Assembly: GCF_002964605.1 (NCBI RefSeq)
Contig: NZ_PQDH01000009.1
Span: 124,001-188,000, forward strand
DNA: 64,000 bases
Direction of reading: 5' to 3'
DNA from: Vallitalea okinawensis
GTDB lineage: Bacteria > Bacillota > Clostridia > Lachnospirales > PQDH01
Below the pieces are notes generated by a model. The model saw only the letters and a list, made by a program, of their open reading frames with translations, was not told the DNA's origin and searched no databases. Of this stretch, positions 26,694 through 36,111 are shown in pieces. The translations under genes and the position numbers were made by a program. How positions within the stretch are numbered: position 1 is the first letter of the stretch; each line of letters begins with the position of its first letter.

Positions 26694-26919
26694 CTCCTTT
26701 TACTCCTCTTATCATTAAGCAAAATATCGTTACTTTATGTGCAGTTTAAACTTTTTTATAAGTCTTTCAGTTGATTAGTCTTTAGATTCCTATATATTCA
26801 GATAAACTATACATAACTTTACCTATTTTGCCTTACTTTAGATTATATTCTGTTTATTTATTGAATACAATAGCATGCTATGAAACTTCACAAATTATTA
26901 ATATTTGAACCTAAAAACA

Positions 26920-26951
26920 AAATCCTATTAACTGATTAGCCAATAGGATTT
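26920..26951 (-). terminator. Terminator of the SLH protein gene at 26961
   Basis: AAATCCTATT (26920-26929) pairs with AATAGGATTT (26942-26951) with further pairing in the loop; TTTTGTTTTTA follows on the minus strand. Confidence 0.85.
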
Positions 26952-26960
26952 CTAGTGAAT

Positions 26961-28937
26961 TTAATTTAATACATGGATGACATCAGCTTCATTCTCATCT
27001 TTATCATCTAATGTGATAATGACTCTCATACCTTCTTCTAATTCTGTTTTAGACATATAGCTGCCATTTTCATAAATCTTTGTACTACCATTAACTTCTA
27101 AAGTCTTTAAATAATACTGACTACTGATATCATCAATCTTTACTTGAACGATTAACTCTTCACCATCTTCGTTCACTTCTTTAATGATTCCTTCAATTGT
27201 ATCTTGTACGACTTTATCTTTAAGTTCTAGAGCATAGATTTCTTTAGCATCAGAATCTATTTCTACTTCGTAACCTAGCTTTAAATCATAGATATTGATA
27301 CCTTTGTCGTCATATTCCATGATAGCGTCAAAACTGAAGACAAAATCATGTATTAATCCATCCTCATCCTTGATTTTTATTTTTGGTGATGTAGCAATGA
27401 CTATTTCTACAACATGTCCTTCATAATTGTCAATATCGGATGTACACTCAATTTCCACAACTCTATCATACTCTGCTTCAATGACAACGTCATTTCCAAT
27501 GGCGATATCGTTAAAAGTTGGCTTCTTCACATCTTCTTTATCGATATCCGTATCTTGATCTAAGTTATAAGTTCTAATCTCACCATCAATGTCTACTATT
27601 TCGATAACGAATTTATCTTCATATAATTCTTTGCTGAGAATCGTACCTTCAACAGTATGTTTTTTATTTAAAGTATCCAATTCATAAACAACACCATTAT
27701 GGACTTTTGCAGTAGCTATAGCTCCCAAATCCACATCATAAAGATCGATTGTTGCTCCGTTCTCACGGATTTCTGCAGTACCAGATATAATGTATTCTTT
27801 CTTCACTTCTTTAATCTCTGTCAAAGTAACATATTGCACTTTTAACGTTACTCTATATCCTTCAGAAGTGTTGATAACATTTTCGATAATACCTGTGACT
27901 TCTTCATAGTTAAGGGAAGTATTATTATCTACAGGATTATCAATGACAGGTGGCGTTGTTGTCGTCTGAGTACCAACATATATTTTTTGAATAACGTTGT
28001 CTGCTATAAAAATTGTAGCTGTGTCATATTGTTTAACGTATTCACTGAGGGCTCCATTAACTTTTATATTATCCTTATATATTTCTACTGAATCAGCAAC
28101 CTTATATAGCGTATTATTCGTATCTGCGCCAATGCGGACAGCTTTCATAGTAGCAAAATCATATACTTCTACTACTTTACCGGAAATCTCTTTCAAATTT
28201 TCATACTCATTCGTTGGTACTTCAACAGAAGATGCATTCTGATAAGTAAGTACATTATCAATAACAACAGCTAATATTACCCGGGTTACTTCTTCTTCAG
28301 GGTTAAAATTATTGCCTGTATCTCCTGATATAATATTTAAGGATTTTAACATTGCTACATATGGCTTGTACATACTATTAATCTTGCCATCATCCGCGAA
28401 TCCCGTAGTGCTAGTTGACATAAATGCTTGGTTCTCCAAATCAAGTACTCTAACTAAGTATTTAGATAATGCTTCTTTTGTTACATAACCTTTAGCATTG
28501 TCAGATTTGATAAAAAGACTTAAGTCCGCTTGGTCCAATATACCTCCTTGTAGTAGATAGGCTATCTTCTCGTCTTGGATATGTTCCCAGTTACCTTTTC
28601 CATTGGAATAGGAATCAATTACCCATTTGTTTGCATTGTAAGCATTGTCTATGTAATTCTTTTGCTCCTCTGGTATGGAATAATCAATATCTGGGTTCTT
28701 ATATCCCACCATAGTCGCTAAAACATCAACTAAATCAAAATATGTTACTTTTTCATAAGGGCTGAAATTCCCACTTGTACTTCCTACGAGTAACCCCTCT
28801 TCAGATACACGATCAACAGAATCTTCTGCCCATGTTGGCACGTCAGTATACAACGCTGCATTAGATACTATCTTAACGTTACTAAAGAGAAGTAAAAAAG
28901 CTATAAAAAAAGCTATTTGTTTCTTCCATTTCATCAT
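26961..28937 (-). CDS. SLH-domain surface protein with beta-rich repeats
   Basis: The 658-residue secreted protein has a signal peptide (cut after SNA near 27), three SLH domains that bind secondary cell wall polymer (about 30-235; YTDVPTWAEDSVDRVSEEGL and TGFADDGKINSMYKPYVAML are clear starts), then about five beta-rich modules of 65-80 residues, each opening with a GxIxxV pattern (ISGKVVEVYD, VTGIIENVIN, VEGTILSKEL, YEGHVVEIVI, IEGIIKEVNE). The repeats look like small barrel folds, but I cannot name the family. ATG 28937 follows AGGAGGAAGCG. It probably decorates the cell surface; the two TolC-family genes follow. Confidence 0.85.
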   Translation of the reverse strand: MMKWKKQIAFFIAFLLLFSNVKIVSNAALYTDVPTWAEDSVDRVSEEGLLVGSTSGNFSPYEKVTYFDLVDVLATMVGYKNPDIDYSIPEEQKNYIDNAYNANKWVIDSYSNGKGNWEHIQDEKIAYLLQGGILDQADLSLFIKSDNAKGYVTKEALSKYLVRVLDLENQAFMSTSTTGFADDGKINSMYKPYVAMLKSLNIISGDTGNNFNPEEEVTRVILAVVIDNVLTYQNASSVEVPTNEYENLKEISGKVVEVYDFATMKAVRIGADTNNTLYKVADSVEIYKDNIKVNGALSEYVKQYDTATIFIADNVIQKIYVGTQTTTTPPVIDNPVDNNTSLNYEEVTGIIENVINTSEGYRVTLKVQYVTLTEIKEVKKEYIISGTAEIRENGATIDLYDVDLGAIATAKVHNGVVYELDTLNKKHTVEGTILSKELYEDKFVIEIVDIDGEIRTYNLDQDTDIDKEDVKKPTFNDIAIGNDVVIEAEYDRVVEIECTSDIDNYEGHVVEIVIATSPKIKIKDEDGLIHDFVFSFDAIMEYDDKGINIYDLKLGYEVEIDSDAKEIYALELKDKVVQDTIEGIIKEVNEDGEELIVQVKIDDISSQYYLKTLEVNGSTKIYENGSYMSKTELEEGMRVIITLDDKDENEADVIHVLN

Positions 28938-29439
28938 ATCGCTTCCTCCTCTTGTTGTTTACACTATTATTATGACAAGGCTCTATAATCATTTTAGTAA
29001 AATTTAGGTGATTTTGCAACGTTTTTTGCTCTGAAATATTTCTTTAATATAATTATTATCGTATATTAATGTCATTGTAACCCTAAATAAACAATAATTC
29101 GATATAATACAACACATAATAGAAAAATCATATAGTAAATTATTATGTCAATATTGCTAACAAGACTTATCCCATAATTTTCTATATGGAGTAATTGGAA
29201 CTACAAAGGGGGTACCGCCGTCTAATGTATGGATTGTATACACTAGATATAATCTACCAATTATTCACTATTTACTTTTAGGGGTAGGAAGTAGTAACAT
29301 AGCAATTGAGGTACGAAATGTTACCGTTCTTCCCCGAACAGGCGCTACATAAATGAGCGTTGGTGACATTGGGTACATTAACTTCGACAAACTAACACTT
29401 TAATTGACCCAAACTATGACCAAACAAGGAGGACTACAC
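28938..29439. other. Divergent intergenic region with long S-layer leader
   Basis: 500 bp between the divergent SLH gene (minus) and the acidic S-layer gene (plus). The last 250 bp before 29440 are less AT-rich and can fold: GGGG (29281) with CCCC (29332 area), enclosing GTAACAT and ATGTTAC, then CGCT/AGCG near 29343-29363. I find no consensus promoter and no known riboswitch; the region is likely an untranslated leader of the S-layer mRNA. Confidence 0.4.
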
Positions 29440-32292
29440 ATGTTTAAAACAAAAAGAGCGTTAGCTCTTGCTTTAGCAGGTACAATGGCTGTTTCTAACT
29501 TTGCTGTTGCTTCTGCTAGCGAGTTAACAACTGAAGACAAACTTGATGTATTAATGGATTTAGGCATTATCTTAGGAGATAGTTCTAATGATGATAGTTT
29601 AGATCTTAATACAAACATGGAACGTTATCGTTCTGTAGTATTAATGTTAAGACTTACAGAGGAAGATGAAAACGGCTTTAACCAAGCAGAATTAATGGAG
29701 CAATATGATTCTGAAGGCGAAGCATCATTTGCAGATGCTGGTCAATTCTCATCTTATGTTGAAACATTAATGGCTTACACTTATAACAATGACTTAGGTA
29801 TCGATGGTTATGAAGATGGCACATTCAGACCAGTAGATACAATGACTGACAAAGCTTATGCTAAAATCATGTTAGAATCTTTAGGTTATGATTACAATGA
29901 AGATTTCACATGGGCTGAAGTTGGCGAAAAAGCTGAAGAAGTTGGTCTTATCGAAGACGCGGATTCAATTGACAACTCAACTGCAGAGTTTGGTGAAATC
30001 GTAGATATGACTTATGACACTTTAGCTTCTGAAGTAAAAGGTGAGTCTATCACATTAGGTGAAAAAATTGGTAAAGCTGTTGTTGAAACTGAATTAGAAG
30101 TTGCTTCAGTTGATGCATTAAACTTAAAGCAAATCCAAGTTACATTCAATACTGCAGTTGATGAAGATTCAGCAACTGATATTGAAAACTATTCTTTAGA
30201 TGCTGATGATGCTGACTTAGATGATTCAGATCTTGAATTAGTAGGCGACAACACTGTTGTTATTACTTTAGGTACTGAAGCTAAACAACAAGAGACAGTT
30301 ACATTAACTGTTGAAAATGTTGTAGCTGAAAATGGTAAGGTTTTAGATGAAACTGAAATCGAATTATCATTCTTAGATCAAACTATTCCAACAGTTGATA
30401 CTGTTGAAGTTGTTGGTAATGAAACTTTAAAAGTTACATTCTCTGAGCCAATGATGACAGTTCTAGAAGATAACTTTGAAGTTAGAGAAGGTTCTAAGAA
30501 GTTATACATCGATGATGTAGTAGCTGTAGATGATACAAACGTTGAATGGTATGTTAACTTATACAATGACTTAAATGAAGGCGAGATTGACGTAACTGTT
30601 GATGATGCTGAAGATTTCGCTGGTTTCAATGTTATTAAAGAAACAGTAACTGTTGATGTAACTGTTGACGAAGATGCTCCTGAAGTTGTTGAGTACAAAG
30701 ATGCTACAACTACAGAAGTTACATTAGTATTTGATGAAGATGTACAAATTAAAGATAGTGATTTAGATAACTTCTACCATACAAACAGCAATAATACTGC
30801 TGATAACGTAGCTGTAGAAGGTAATGAAATTACTTTAACTTTCACATCTAACGAGTTACCAGAAGGTACAGCATATGTTTATATCAATGAAGAAGCTATT
30901 GCTGACTTATGGGATAATGAAAATGACCAAATCATGATTAAAGTTGATGTTGACGTTGATTATGATGCTCCTGTTATCGAAGAAGTTACAGTTGAGTCTG
31001 AAACTCAAATTGTAATTGAATTAGATGAAGCTCTTGACGAAGATTCAGCTGAAGATGAAGACAACTTCATGTTAGTAGATGCTGATGGTGAAGAAGTAGA
31101 TGAAATTAAAAAAGTCGTTTATGATGATTCTGATGAGTTTACTTTAACTGTAGACTTCAAAGAAGAATTATCTGGTGAATATACTTTATTCATTGAAGAT
31201 GTAGAAGACTTACACGGTAATGATTTAAATGCAGAAATCGGATTTGAAGTAGAAGATTTAACTGCTCCTAGCTTTGCAGATTTCTCAGCTACATTATATG
31301 ATGCTGGTGAAGAAGTTCAAATCATTAAAATTAGCTTTGGTGAAGAAATGAATACTGAAGATAAGTACTCTGTTGCAGATGAAGATAACTATGTTATTGA
31401 TGGTACAGAGTTAACAGAAATTGATGAAGCTCATATCGAAGTTGTAGATAATGGCGAATCTATTGAAATTTTTGTACCAAACGCTGATGAAGATGGTATT
31501 GATTTAACTGATGGTATGATCGTTGAACTTGCTCGTGTTGCTGATGCTGCTGGTAACTACACAGCACCATTAGCTGATACACTTACTTTAAGCGCTGCTG
31601 GTACAGTAGAAATTGAATCAGCTGATGCAATTGATGCTGAAACTATCGTTATTACATTTGATGATGAGTTAGTTGAAGTAGAACCAGAAGATTTAGAAAT
31701 CGTAACAACTGATGAAGCAGTTACATTTGAAATGTCTTCAGTAGATGCTGATGAAAATTCAGATGGTAATACAGAGTTAACTATCACTTTAGCAGAAGAA
31801 TTAGATGATGATGCTACATTTGGTGGATTAGGTCTTAAAGTAAAAGTTATCGGTAATGTATCTGAGAACAAGTATGGTGAAAACATTGATTCTGCTGAAA
31901 TAGCAATCGTAGATGAAATTACTCCAGAAGTAGCTGTAGATGCTGACGATAATGAAATCGTAACATTTACTCATGCTGATGGATTAACAGTTCTTAAAGA
32001 TACAGTAACTATCGAGTTCACTGAAGATTTATCAACTGCTAATGCTGATCTTATTGCTACTGATTTAGACATTAGAGTATCTGGTGATGCTATTGACTCC
32101 TCTGATGAAGAATTAGTTGGTGGTATTGACTACACTACTTCAGTAAGTGGTAATGTATTAACAATCGAATTTGCACAAGACTTCGTTGCAGAAGACGAAA
32201 TTGAAATCAACTTAGATTCTACTGTAAACTACTTAGCAGATGTTGCAGGAGCTGAAGTTGAAGCATTAAGTATCGCTATCGAAGTTGAATAA
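29440..32292 (+). CDS. S-layer-like protein with SLH-type region and Ig-like repeats
   Basis: A 950-residue exported, extremely acidic protein. The ATG at 29440 follows AAGGAGG; an in-frame ATG 12 codons upstream overlaps that site. After a signal peptide ending ASA (about residue 27) comes an SLH-type region (about 28-200, GIDGYEDGTFRPVDTMTDKA is a clear SLH segment), then seven to eight Ig-like (SbsA-type) domains with the recurring pattern LKQIQVTFNTAVDEDSATD, LKVTFSEPM, VTLVFDEDV, IVIELDEALDEDSAED. Codon use is very uniform (GAA, GAT, TTA, GTT), typical of a highly expressed protein, so this is a candidate major S-layer protein. A terminator follows. Confidence 0.88.
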   Translation: MFKTKRALALALAGTMAVSNFAVASASELTTEDKLDVLMDLGIILGDSSNDDSLDLNTNMERYRSVVLMLRLTEEDENGFNQAELMEQYDSEGEASFADAGQFSSYVETLMAYTYNNDLGIDGYEDGTFRPVDTMTDKAYAKIMLESLGYDYNEDFTWAEVGEKAEEVGLIEDADSIDNSTAEFGEIVDMTYDTLASEVKGESITLGEKIGKAVVETELEVASVDALNLKQIQVTFNTAVDEDSATDIENYSLDADDADLDDSDLELVGDNTVVITLGTEAKQQETVTLTVENVVAENGKVLDETEIELSFLDQTIPTVDTVEVVGNETLKVTFSEPMMTVLEDNFEVREGSKKLYIDDVVAVDDTNVEWYVNLYNDLNEGEIDVTVDDAEDFAGFNVIKETVTVDVTVDEDAPEVVEYKDATTTEVTLVFDEDVQIKDSDLDNFYHTNSNNTADNVAVEGNEITLTFTSNELPEGTAYVYINEEAIADLWDNENDQIMIKVDVDVDYDAPVIEEVTVESETQIVIELDEALDEDSAEDEDNFMLVDADGEEVDEIKKVVYDDSDEFTLTVDFKEELSGEYTLFIEDVEDLHGNDLNAEIGFEVEDLTAPSFADFSATLYDAGEEVQIIKISFGEEMNTEDKYSVADEDNYVIDGTELTEIDEAHIEVVDNGESIEIFVPNADEDGIDLTDGMIVELARVADAAGNYTAPLADTLTLSAAGTVEIESADAIDAETIVITFDDELVEVEPEDLEIVTTDEAVTFEMSSVDADENSDGNTELTITLAEELDDDATFGGLGLKVKVIGNVSENKYGENIDSAEIAIVDEITPEVAVDADDNEIVTFTHADGLTVLKDTVTIEFTEDLSTANADLIATDLDIRVSGDAIDSSDEELVGGIDYTTSVSGNVLTIEFAQDFVAEDEIEINLDSTVNYLADVAGAEVEALSIAIEVE

Positions 32293-32360
32293 TTATTAAA
32301 TTAATAACCTAATGAATTTAAATAAAGCGTTTTTTTCCTAAAGTTAACCCCAATATAAAT

Positions 32361-32392
32361 AAAGGCAGTCAATAGACTGCCTTTATTTTTTA
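32361..32392 (+). terminator. Terminator of the acidic S-layer gene
   Basis: AAAGGCAGTC (32361-32370) and GACTGCCTTT (32375-32384) pair around AATA, followed by ATTTTTTAATT. The rest of 32293-32680 is AT-rich with nothing else recognised. Confidence 0.9.
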
Positions 32393-32680
32393 ATTCTTGT
32401 TTCTAATTAATGTAATTGCTGGCTTAAGCACTTTGTATAATAAATGACCTTGAATTTATACATTGTGTTCAAAAAAGCAAATATCAGTGAAATTCTCTTA
32501 TCATTCTACATAAAAATATGCATTAAAGGGTATATAAATCCTTAAAACATGGATATTGTATAAGTATACTGGAATTGTTATAATATCCTTATCTTAAATT
32601 AACAATAATCTATACTTACAAATATTATCGTAAACATATAATAATTTCTTTATAAATCTTAAAACTAAGTGAGGATCACT

Positions 32681-33349
32681 ATGAAAATATTAACTGTATC
32701 TGATCACGAGTCAAAATACATTTGGGATTACTTTGATAGAGAACGCTTTAAAGATATAGACTTAGTCATTTCATGTGGCGATTTAAAACCTAAATATTTA
32801 TCCTTCTTGGTGACCATGATTCATGTGCCATTGATTTACGTCCATGGTAATCATGATGACCGATATGAACGTACTCCTCCCGAAGGTTGTATGAGTATTG
32901 AAGACCAGTTATATATTCATAATGGTGTTCGTATACTTGGATTAGGTGGATCATATCGTTATAACGATGGTAAAAATCAATATACAGAAGATGCTATGCT
33001 AAGACGTGTTAAAAAGCTTCGTAAGCAACTTCGAAAACACAACGGTTTTGATATTTTAGTTACCCACTCCCCTGCCTACGGTTTAGGTGATGGAGAAGAT
33101 TTGCCACATCGTGGTTTTAATTGCTTTAACGACTTATTAGATCAATACAAACCCAGTTATTATATCCATGGTCATCAACATCTCAATTATAATCGTCAAC
33201 AAAAGCGTATCACTCAACATAACGAAACAACTATTGTTAATGCCTACGAGTATTATATCTTTAACTATATGCATAATAGGTATGCCTACGATGCCAAAAA
33301 AAATCGAAAAGGTTATCTTGCTTCATTAAGAGGAAATGATTTTTATTAA
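32681..33349 (+). CDS. Metallophosphoesterase
   Basis: A 222-residue cytosolic enzyme of the calcineurin-like phosphoesterase fold. All metal-binding motifs are present: an Asp in ILTVSDHE (the usual DxH with the His displaced), CGDLKPKYL (Asp34), VHGNHDD (Asn57, His58), VTHSPAYG, and YIHGHQH near residue 171. It hydrolyses a phosphomonoester or diester; the substrate cannot be deduced. I place the start at ATG 32681, preceded by GAGG at six bases, instead of an earlier in-frame codon. The gene stands alone and ends directly at a bidirectional terminator. Confidence 0.92.
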   Translation: MKILTVSDHESKYIWDYFDRERFKDIDLVISCGDLKPKYLSFLVTMIHVPLIYVHGNHDDRYERTPPEGCMSIEDQLYIHNGVRILGLGGSYRYNDGKNQYTEDAMLRRVKKLRKQLRKHNGFDILVTHSPAYGLGDGEDLPHRGFNCFNDLLDQYKPSYYIHGHQHLNYNRQQKRITQHNETTIVNAYEYYIFNYMHNRYAYDAKKNRKGYLASLRGNDFY

Positions 33350-33386
33350 AAAGACATGAAAAGTAATGTTTACTTTTCATGTCTTT
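33350..33386. terminator. Bidirectional terminator between phosphoesterase and ParB/BMP genes
   Basis: AAAGACATGAAAAGTA and TACTTTTCATGTCTTT pair around a short loop, immediately after the phosphoesterase stop. Confidence 0.9.
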
Positions 33387-33434
33387 CTTATATGGTCATT
33401 AGTTTCATTCCTCTAATAATAATTCTATAAAGAT

Positions 33435-35399
33435 CTATGGTCTATTGACTCCTAACATATCAACAATAGGTATATCTAACTCCTCTTCCCCACTAGTTGG
33501 GATAAACCCCTCAACATTATCGACTAACCAATTCATACTCAGTATAGCTTCATTATTCAGAATATCATCTTTATTCACTCTCACATGACCCTTTTGGTCT
33601 TTGATTGGTCCAGTAAACGGATGGTATTCACCTACGCTGATCATTCGTTTCATAAAGTCAATGAGCTTTTTAGTCTCATCTGGCACCAGAGATTTAGAAT
33701 ACAGGATATCAACCACATCTGCGTTTAAGCCCCACCAGTAATTAATAGCTTTTGTACCACTTCCTAAGGTATTATTTACTGCATTAAAGGTACCATCTAA
33801 AATATTTTTCACTATTTTTTCATAGAATTTACCCCAGTGCCAAAGTGGTGTTGCAATATAATTCCTTGTATTACACCCTTCATCTTCGGAATCACAATCA
33901 TTAATGGAGTAAATACCAAAGGCTTTATCAGCCCCAGATGCCATAACAGATTCTTGTGAAGACACGATATCTACATCAGCATCTATTAATATTTCATCAA
34001 TGGTTTTTTGAGGGTTATCTGACTCTACCATTTTTGACCAAACTAATTTAACCTTAACTTTAGGATTAACCAATTTTGCACCTAATGCAAATGCATTTAT
34101 ACCACTTATTACCCCGGAAATAGGATAATTAGCTACATAACCGATTACATCAGACTTTGTCATTGAACCGGCAATAATACCTGTTAAAAATCTAGCTTCA
34201 TAGATACGCCCATAGTAGGTTCTTAAGTGCTTATAAGACACATTCTCTGAGCAATTTAGAAATTTGACATGTGGGTATTCTAGCGCAGCTTTTAATGTAG
34301 GGTTAATCATAGTAGGTGTTGTGGTAAATACCACATCATACCCTTCTTTAGCAAGCTTAGCTATCTGGTTATAGGCCTCGTTTCCTTCTGGTACGTTTTC
34401 TACATAGGTCGTTTCAATCTGTTCTTGAAAAACCTCTTCTATATGATTCCGCCCTAATTCATGACCAAATGTCCAACCTGATTCTGTTATCGTTTTGGCA
34501 TATACAAAGGCTACCCTAACCTTTTTCGTTCGTCGATTACCTATATTGGTCAGACTGGATAAAAGGCCTTTTCTTTGTACCACTTCAATAGGTTGAGTCA
34601 AAACATCAATTTGCTTCTTATTTGCTAATAAAAGAAGCTCTGGCATCATATTTTTTATACGTCTGCCAATCTCTTCATCTAGAGCACTGTTAGCCTTTTT
34701 GTAACCATATATCATTAAGTACTCTAAAAATGCATCACCTGTAGTTATTCTTAAGCCTTCCCCACCATTTTGCTTATATAATCGCCTAAAACGGTTATAG
34801 AGTTGCTTAAATTCCATCCTAAGATCGTCATCCCATCGATCGTCCGTACCTACTAATTTAATTAACTCTGTGAAATTACCTTCTTGAGTGAACCAAATAA
34901 AATTAATTTTTGTTAGGTCATAGAATTTAAGAAATTCATAATATAAACGATTTTGAATAGACTCGTCATCTCTTTTAGGAATTAATCGTGTAACAACAGC
35001 GGGTATAGATACTGCTTCATGAAATTTTAATACAGAAGCTCTTTTATTACCTTCTAATACATAAAATCTATTTAAATACTCATACACTTTGATAGGATCA
35101 CGGATACCTTCCGTCTCATGTATCTTACATAAGGCATCCCACTTCATAGCAAACTCTGTTTCTTCACCCAATAAAGGCATAAAGTTTTTAGCAAAGGCTG
35201 TACTTCTAGAATGTGTTTTGGTCCCAACTATTTTTTTTAATGGTACTTCTGTTAACCCTAAATAAACTTCAGACACAATCTCATCTCTATTAACCATATC
35301 ATCAAGTGCTGCTAAATAAGGATTTTCTCCATTATACAGACTACTTTGATATGCCTTTTTTGCTGACTTTAGAGCCTTTTTATAATTTTCGCTTGTCAT
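33435..35399 (-). CDS. Cytosolic fusion of ParB-like domain and BMP/PnrA-type nucleoside-binding domain
   Basis: A 654-residue protein without signal peptide or membrane segment. Residues about 95-145 form a ParB/Srx-like module (GIRDPIKVYEYLNR, then YVLEGNKRASVLKF, resembling the ParB G-E-R-R box). A helical middle follows. Residues about 293-560 match the BMP (basic membrane protein, PnrA) family of purine-nucleoside-binding proteins: VRVAFVYAKTITESGWTFGH, YDVVFTTTPTM, EARFLTGIIAGSMTKSDVIG, VDIVSSQESVM. Normally BMP proteins are exported lipoproteins serving ABC transporters; here the binding domain stays inside the cell. ATG 35399 follows AGGAGG. It is 76 bp downstream of the pseudo-amidase gene in the same direction. 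A nucleoside sensor is my inference. Confidence 0.8.
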   Translation of the reverse strand: MTSENYKKALKSAKKAYQSSLYNGENPYLAALDDMVNRDEIVSEVYLGLTEVPLKKIVGTKTHSRSTAFAKNFMPLLGEETEFAMKWDALCKIHETEGIRDPIKVYEYLNRFYVLEGNKRASVLKFHEAVSIPAVVTRLIPKRDDESIQNRLYYEFLKFYDLTKINFIWFTQEGNFTELIKLVGTDDRWDDDLRMEFKQLYNRFRRLYKQNGGEGLRITTGDAFLEYLMIYGYKKANSALDEEIGRRIKNMMPELLLLANKKQIDVLTQPIEVVQRKGLLSSLTNIGNRRTKKVRVAFVYAKTITESGWTFGHELGRNHIEEVFQEQIETTYVENVPEGNEAYNQIAKLAKEGYDVVFTTTPTMINPTLKAALEYPHVKFLNCSENVSYKHLRTYYGRIYEARFLTGIIAGSMTKSDVIGYVANYPISGVISGINAFALGAKLVNPKVKVKLVWSKMVESDNPQKTIDEILIDADVDIVSSQESVMASGADKAFGIYSINDCDSEDEGCNTRNYIATPLWHWGKFYEKIVKNILDGTFNAVNNTLGSGTKAINYWWGLNADVVDILYSKSLVPDETKKLIDFMKRMISVGEYHPFTGPIKDQKGHVRVNKDDILNNEAILSMNWLVDNVEGFIPTSGEEELDIPIVDMLGVNRP

Positions 35400-35475
35400 T
35401 GGTACACCTCCTATTGTTACCTTCACTTTTATATTAGCACATTGAGGACTACAAGAAAAGTAGTCTTCAACATAT

Positions 35476-35916
35476 TCACGAAATAGCTTCTTTCAGAACC
35501 TCACGAAAATCTTCACCTACCCAATGGTTATATTGTACTACTTTTTCTATAGGAATGTTATATTTTTTAACTAAATAAATGACTAACTCAATTGCATTTT
35601 CCTCCGCTTTATGACGGTCACCATCCTCATTCATACAAATAGCTATACCTATGGACTTATCATTATTTTCATCATCCCCTTGACTAACCTGGTAGCTCAC
35701 TTCAGATAATGGCAAATGCTGAAGAATAACCATATCATCAACTGTATAATGCCAGGAAATCAATTGATTGATAGTTTTCATATGTCTAGCTAGCATTCTT
35801 GCATGGGTACCCTCCTCTACCATACCAGTATCATAAATACATATATAAAGGGGATTCATGGCAATACCTGGTCTATTTGAATGTCCTTTAGGTATAAAAT
35901 CCTCAATAATTTTCAT
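35476..35916 (-). CDS. Amidase_2-fold protein lacking zinc ligands (pseudo-amidase)
   Basis: A 146-residue cytosolic protein that aligns along its length with the amidase at 63232: RPGIAMNP with RPQYPMNP, SWHYTVDD with SWHFTVDD, IGIAICMNEDGDRHKAEENA with IGIEICEQEGIDWARARSNA, and HWVGEDF with EWTGKYC. At the positions of the three expected zinc ligands of that enzyme (His43, His144, Cys152) it has Tyr28, Tyr129 and Phe137, so it should not be an active N-acetylmuramoyl-L-alanine amidase. It may bind peptidoglycan fragments or a protein. No signal peptide. ATG 35916 follows AGAAGGGAG. A perfect palindrome TGTAATGATTACA lies just upstream. Confidence 0.8.
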   Translation of the reverse strand: MKIIEDFIPKGHSNRPGIAMNPLYICIYDTGMVEEGTHARMLARHMKTINQLISWHYTVDDMVILQHLPLSEVSYQVSQGDDENNDKSIGIAICMNEDGDRHKAEENAIELVIYLVKKYNIPIEKVVQYNHWVGEDFREVLKEAIS

Positions 35917-35930
35917 CTTATACTCCCTTC

Positions 35931-35943
35931 TGTAATGATTACA
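35931..35943. promoter_or_regulatory. 13-bp palindrome upstream of the pseudo-amidase gene
   Basis: TGTAATGATTACA is a perfect palindrome around one central base, directly before the ribosome binding site. Its core GTAATGATTAC recurs in the promoter spacer of the S-layer gene at 41283. With a one-base centre it cannot form an RNA hairpin, so a protein-binding site is more likely. Confidence 0.5.
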
Positions 35944-36070
35944 AGCCTTGATTGCAATTTCATATCATCTTATTCCACTAGGCTTGTACTATATGACATA
36001 ACCCACCCTAATATCATATGATTGTAATATAATAGATGTGCTATTAGGATCAAATGGCTGTTTGTTAATG

Positions 36071-36102
36071 CAAAAGATCGATCAAAAATGACCGATCTTT
36101 TG
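36071..36102 (-). terminator. Terminator-like hairpin after the large S-layer gene
   Basis: CAAAAGATCG (36071-36080) pairs with CGATCTTTTG (36093-36102) around a 12-nt loop; the T stretch on the minus strand is short. Confidence 0.65.
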
Positions 36103-36111
36103 ACTGGCTAC

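Noticed and set aside
29205-29225. GGGGGTACCGCC looked like a T-box or glycine-type motif
   Set aside because: The surrounding conserved bases of a T-box are missing and the downstream gene is an S-layer protein.
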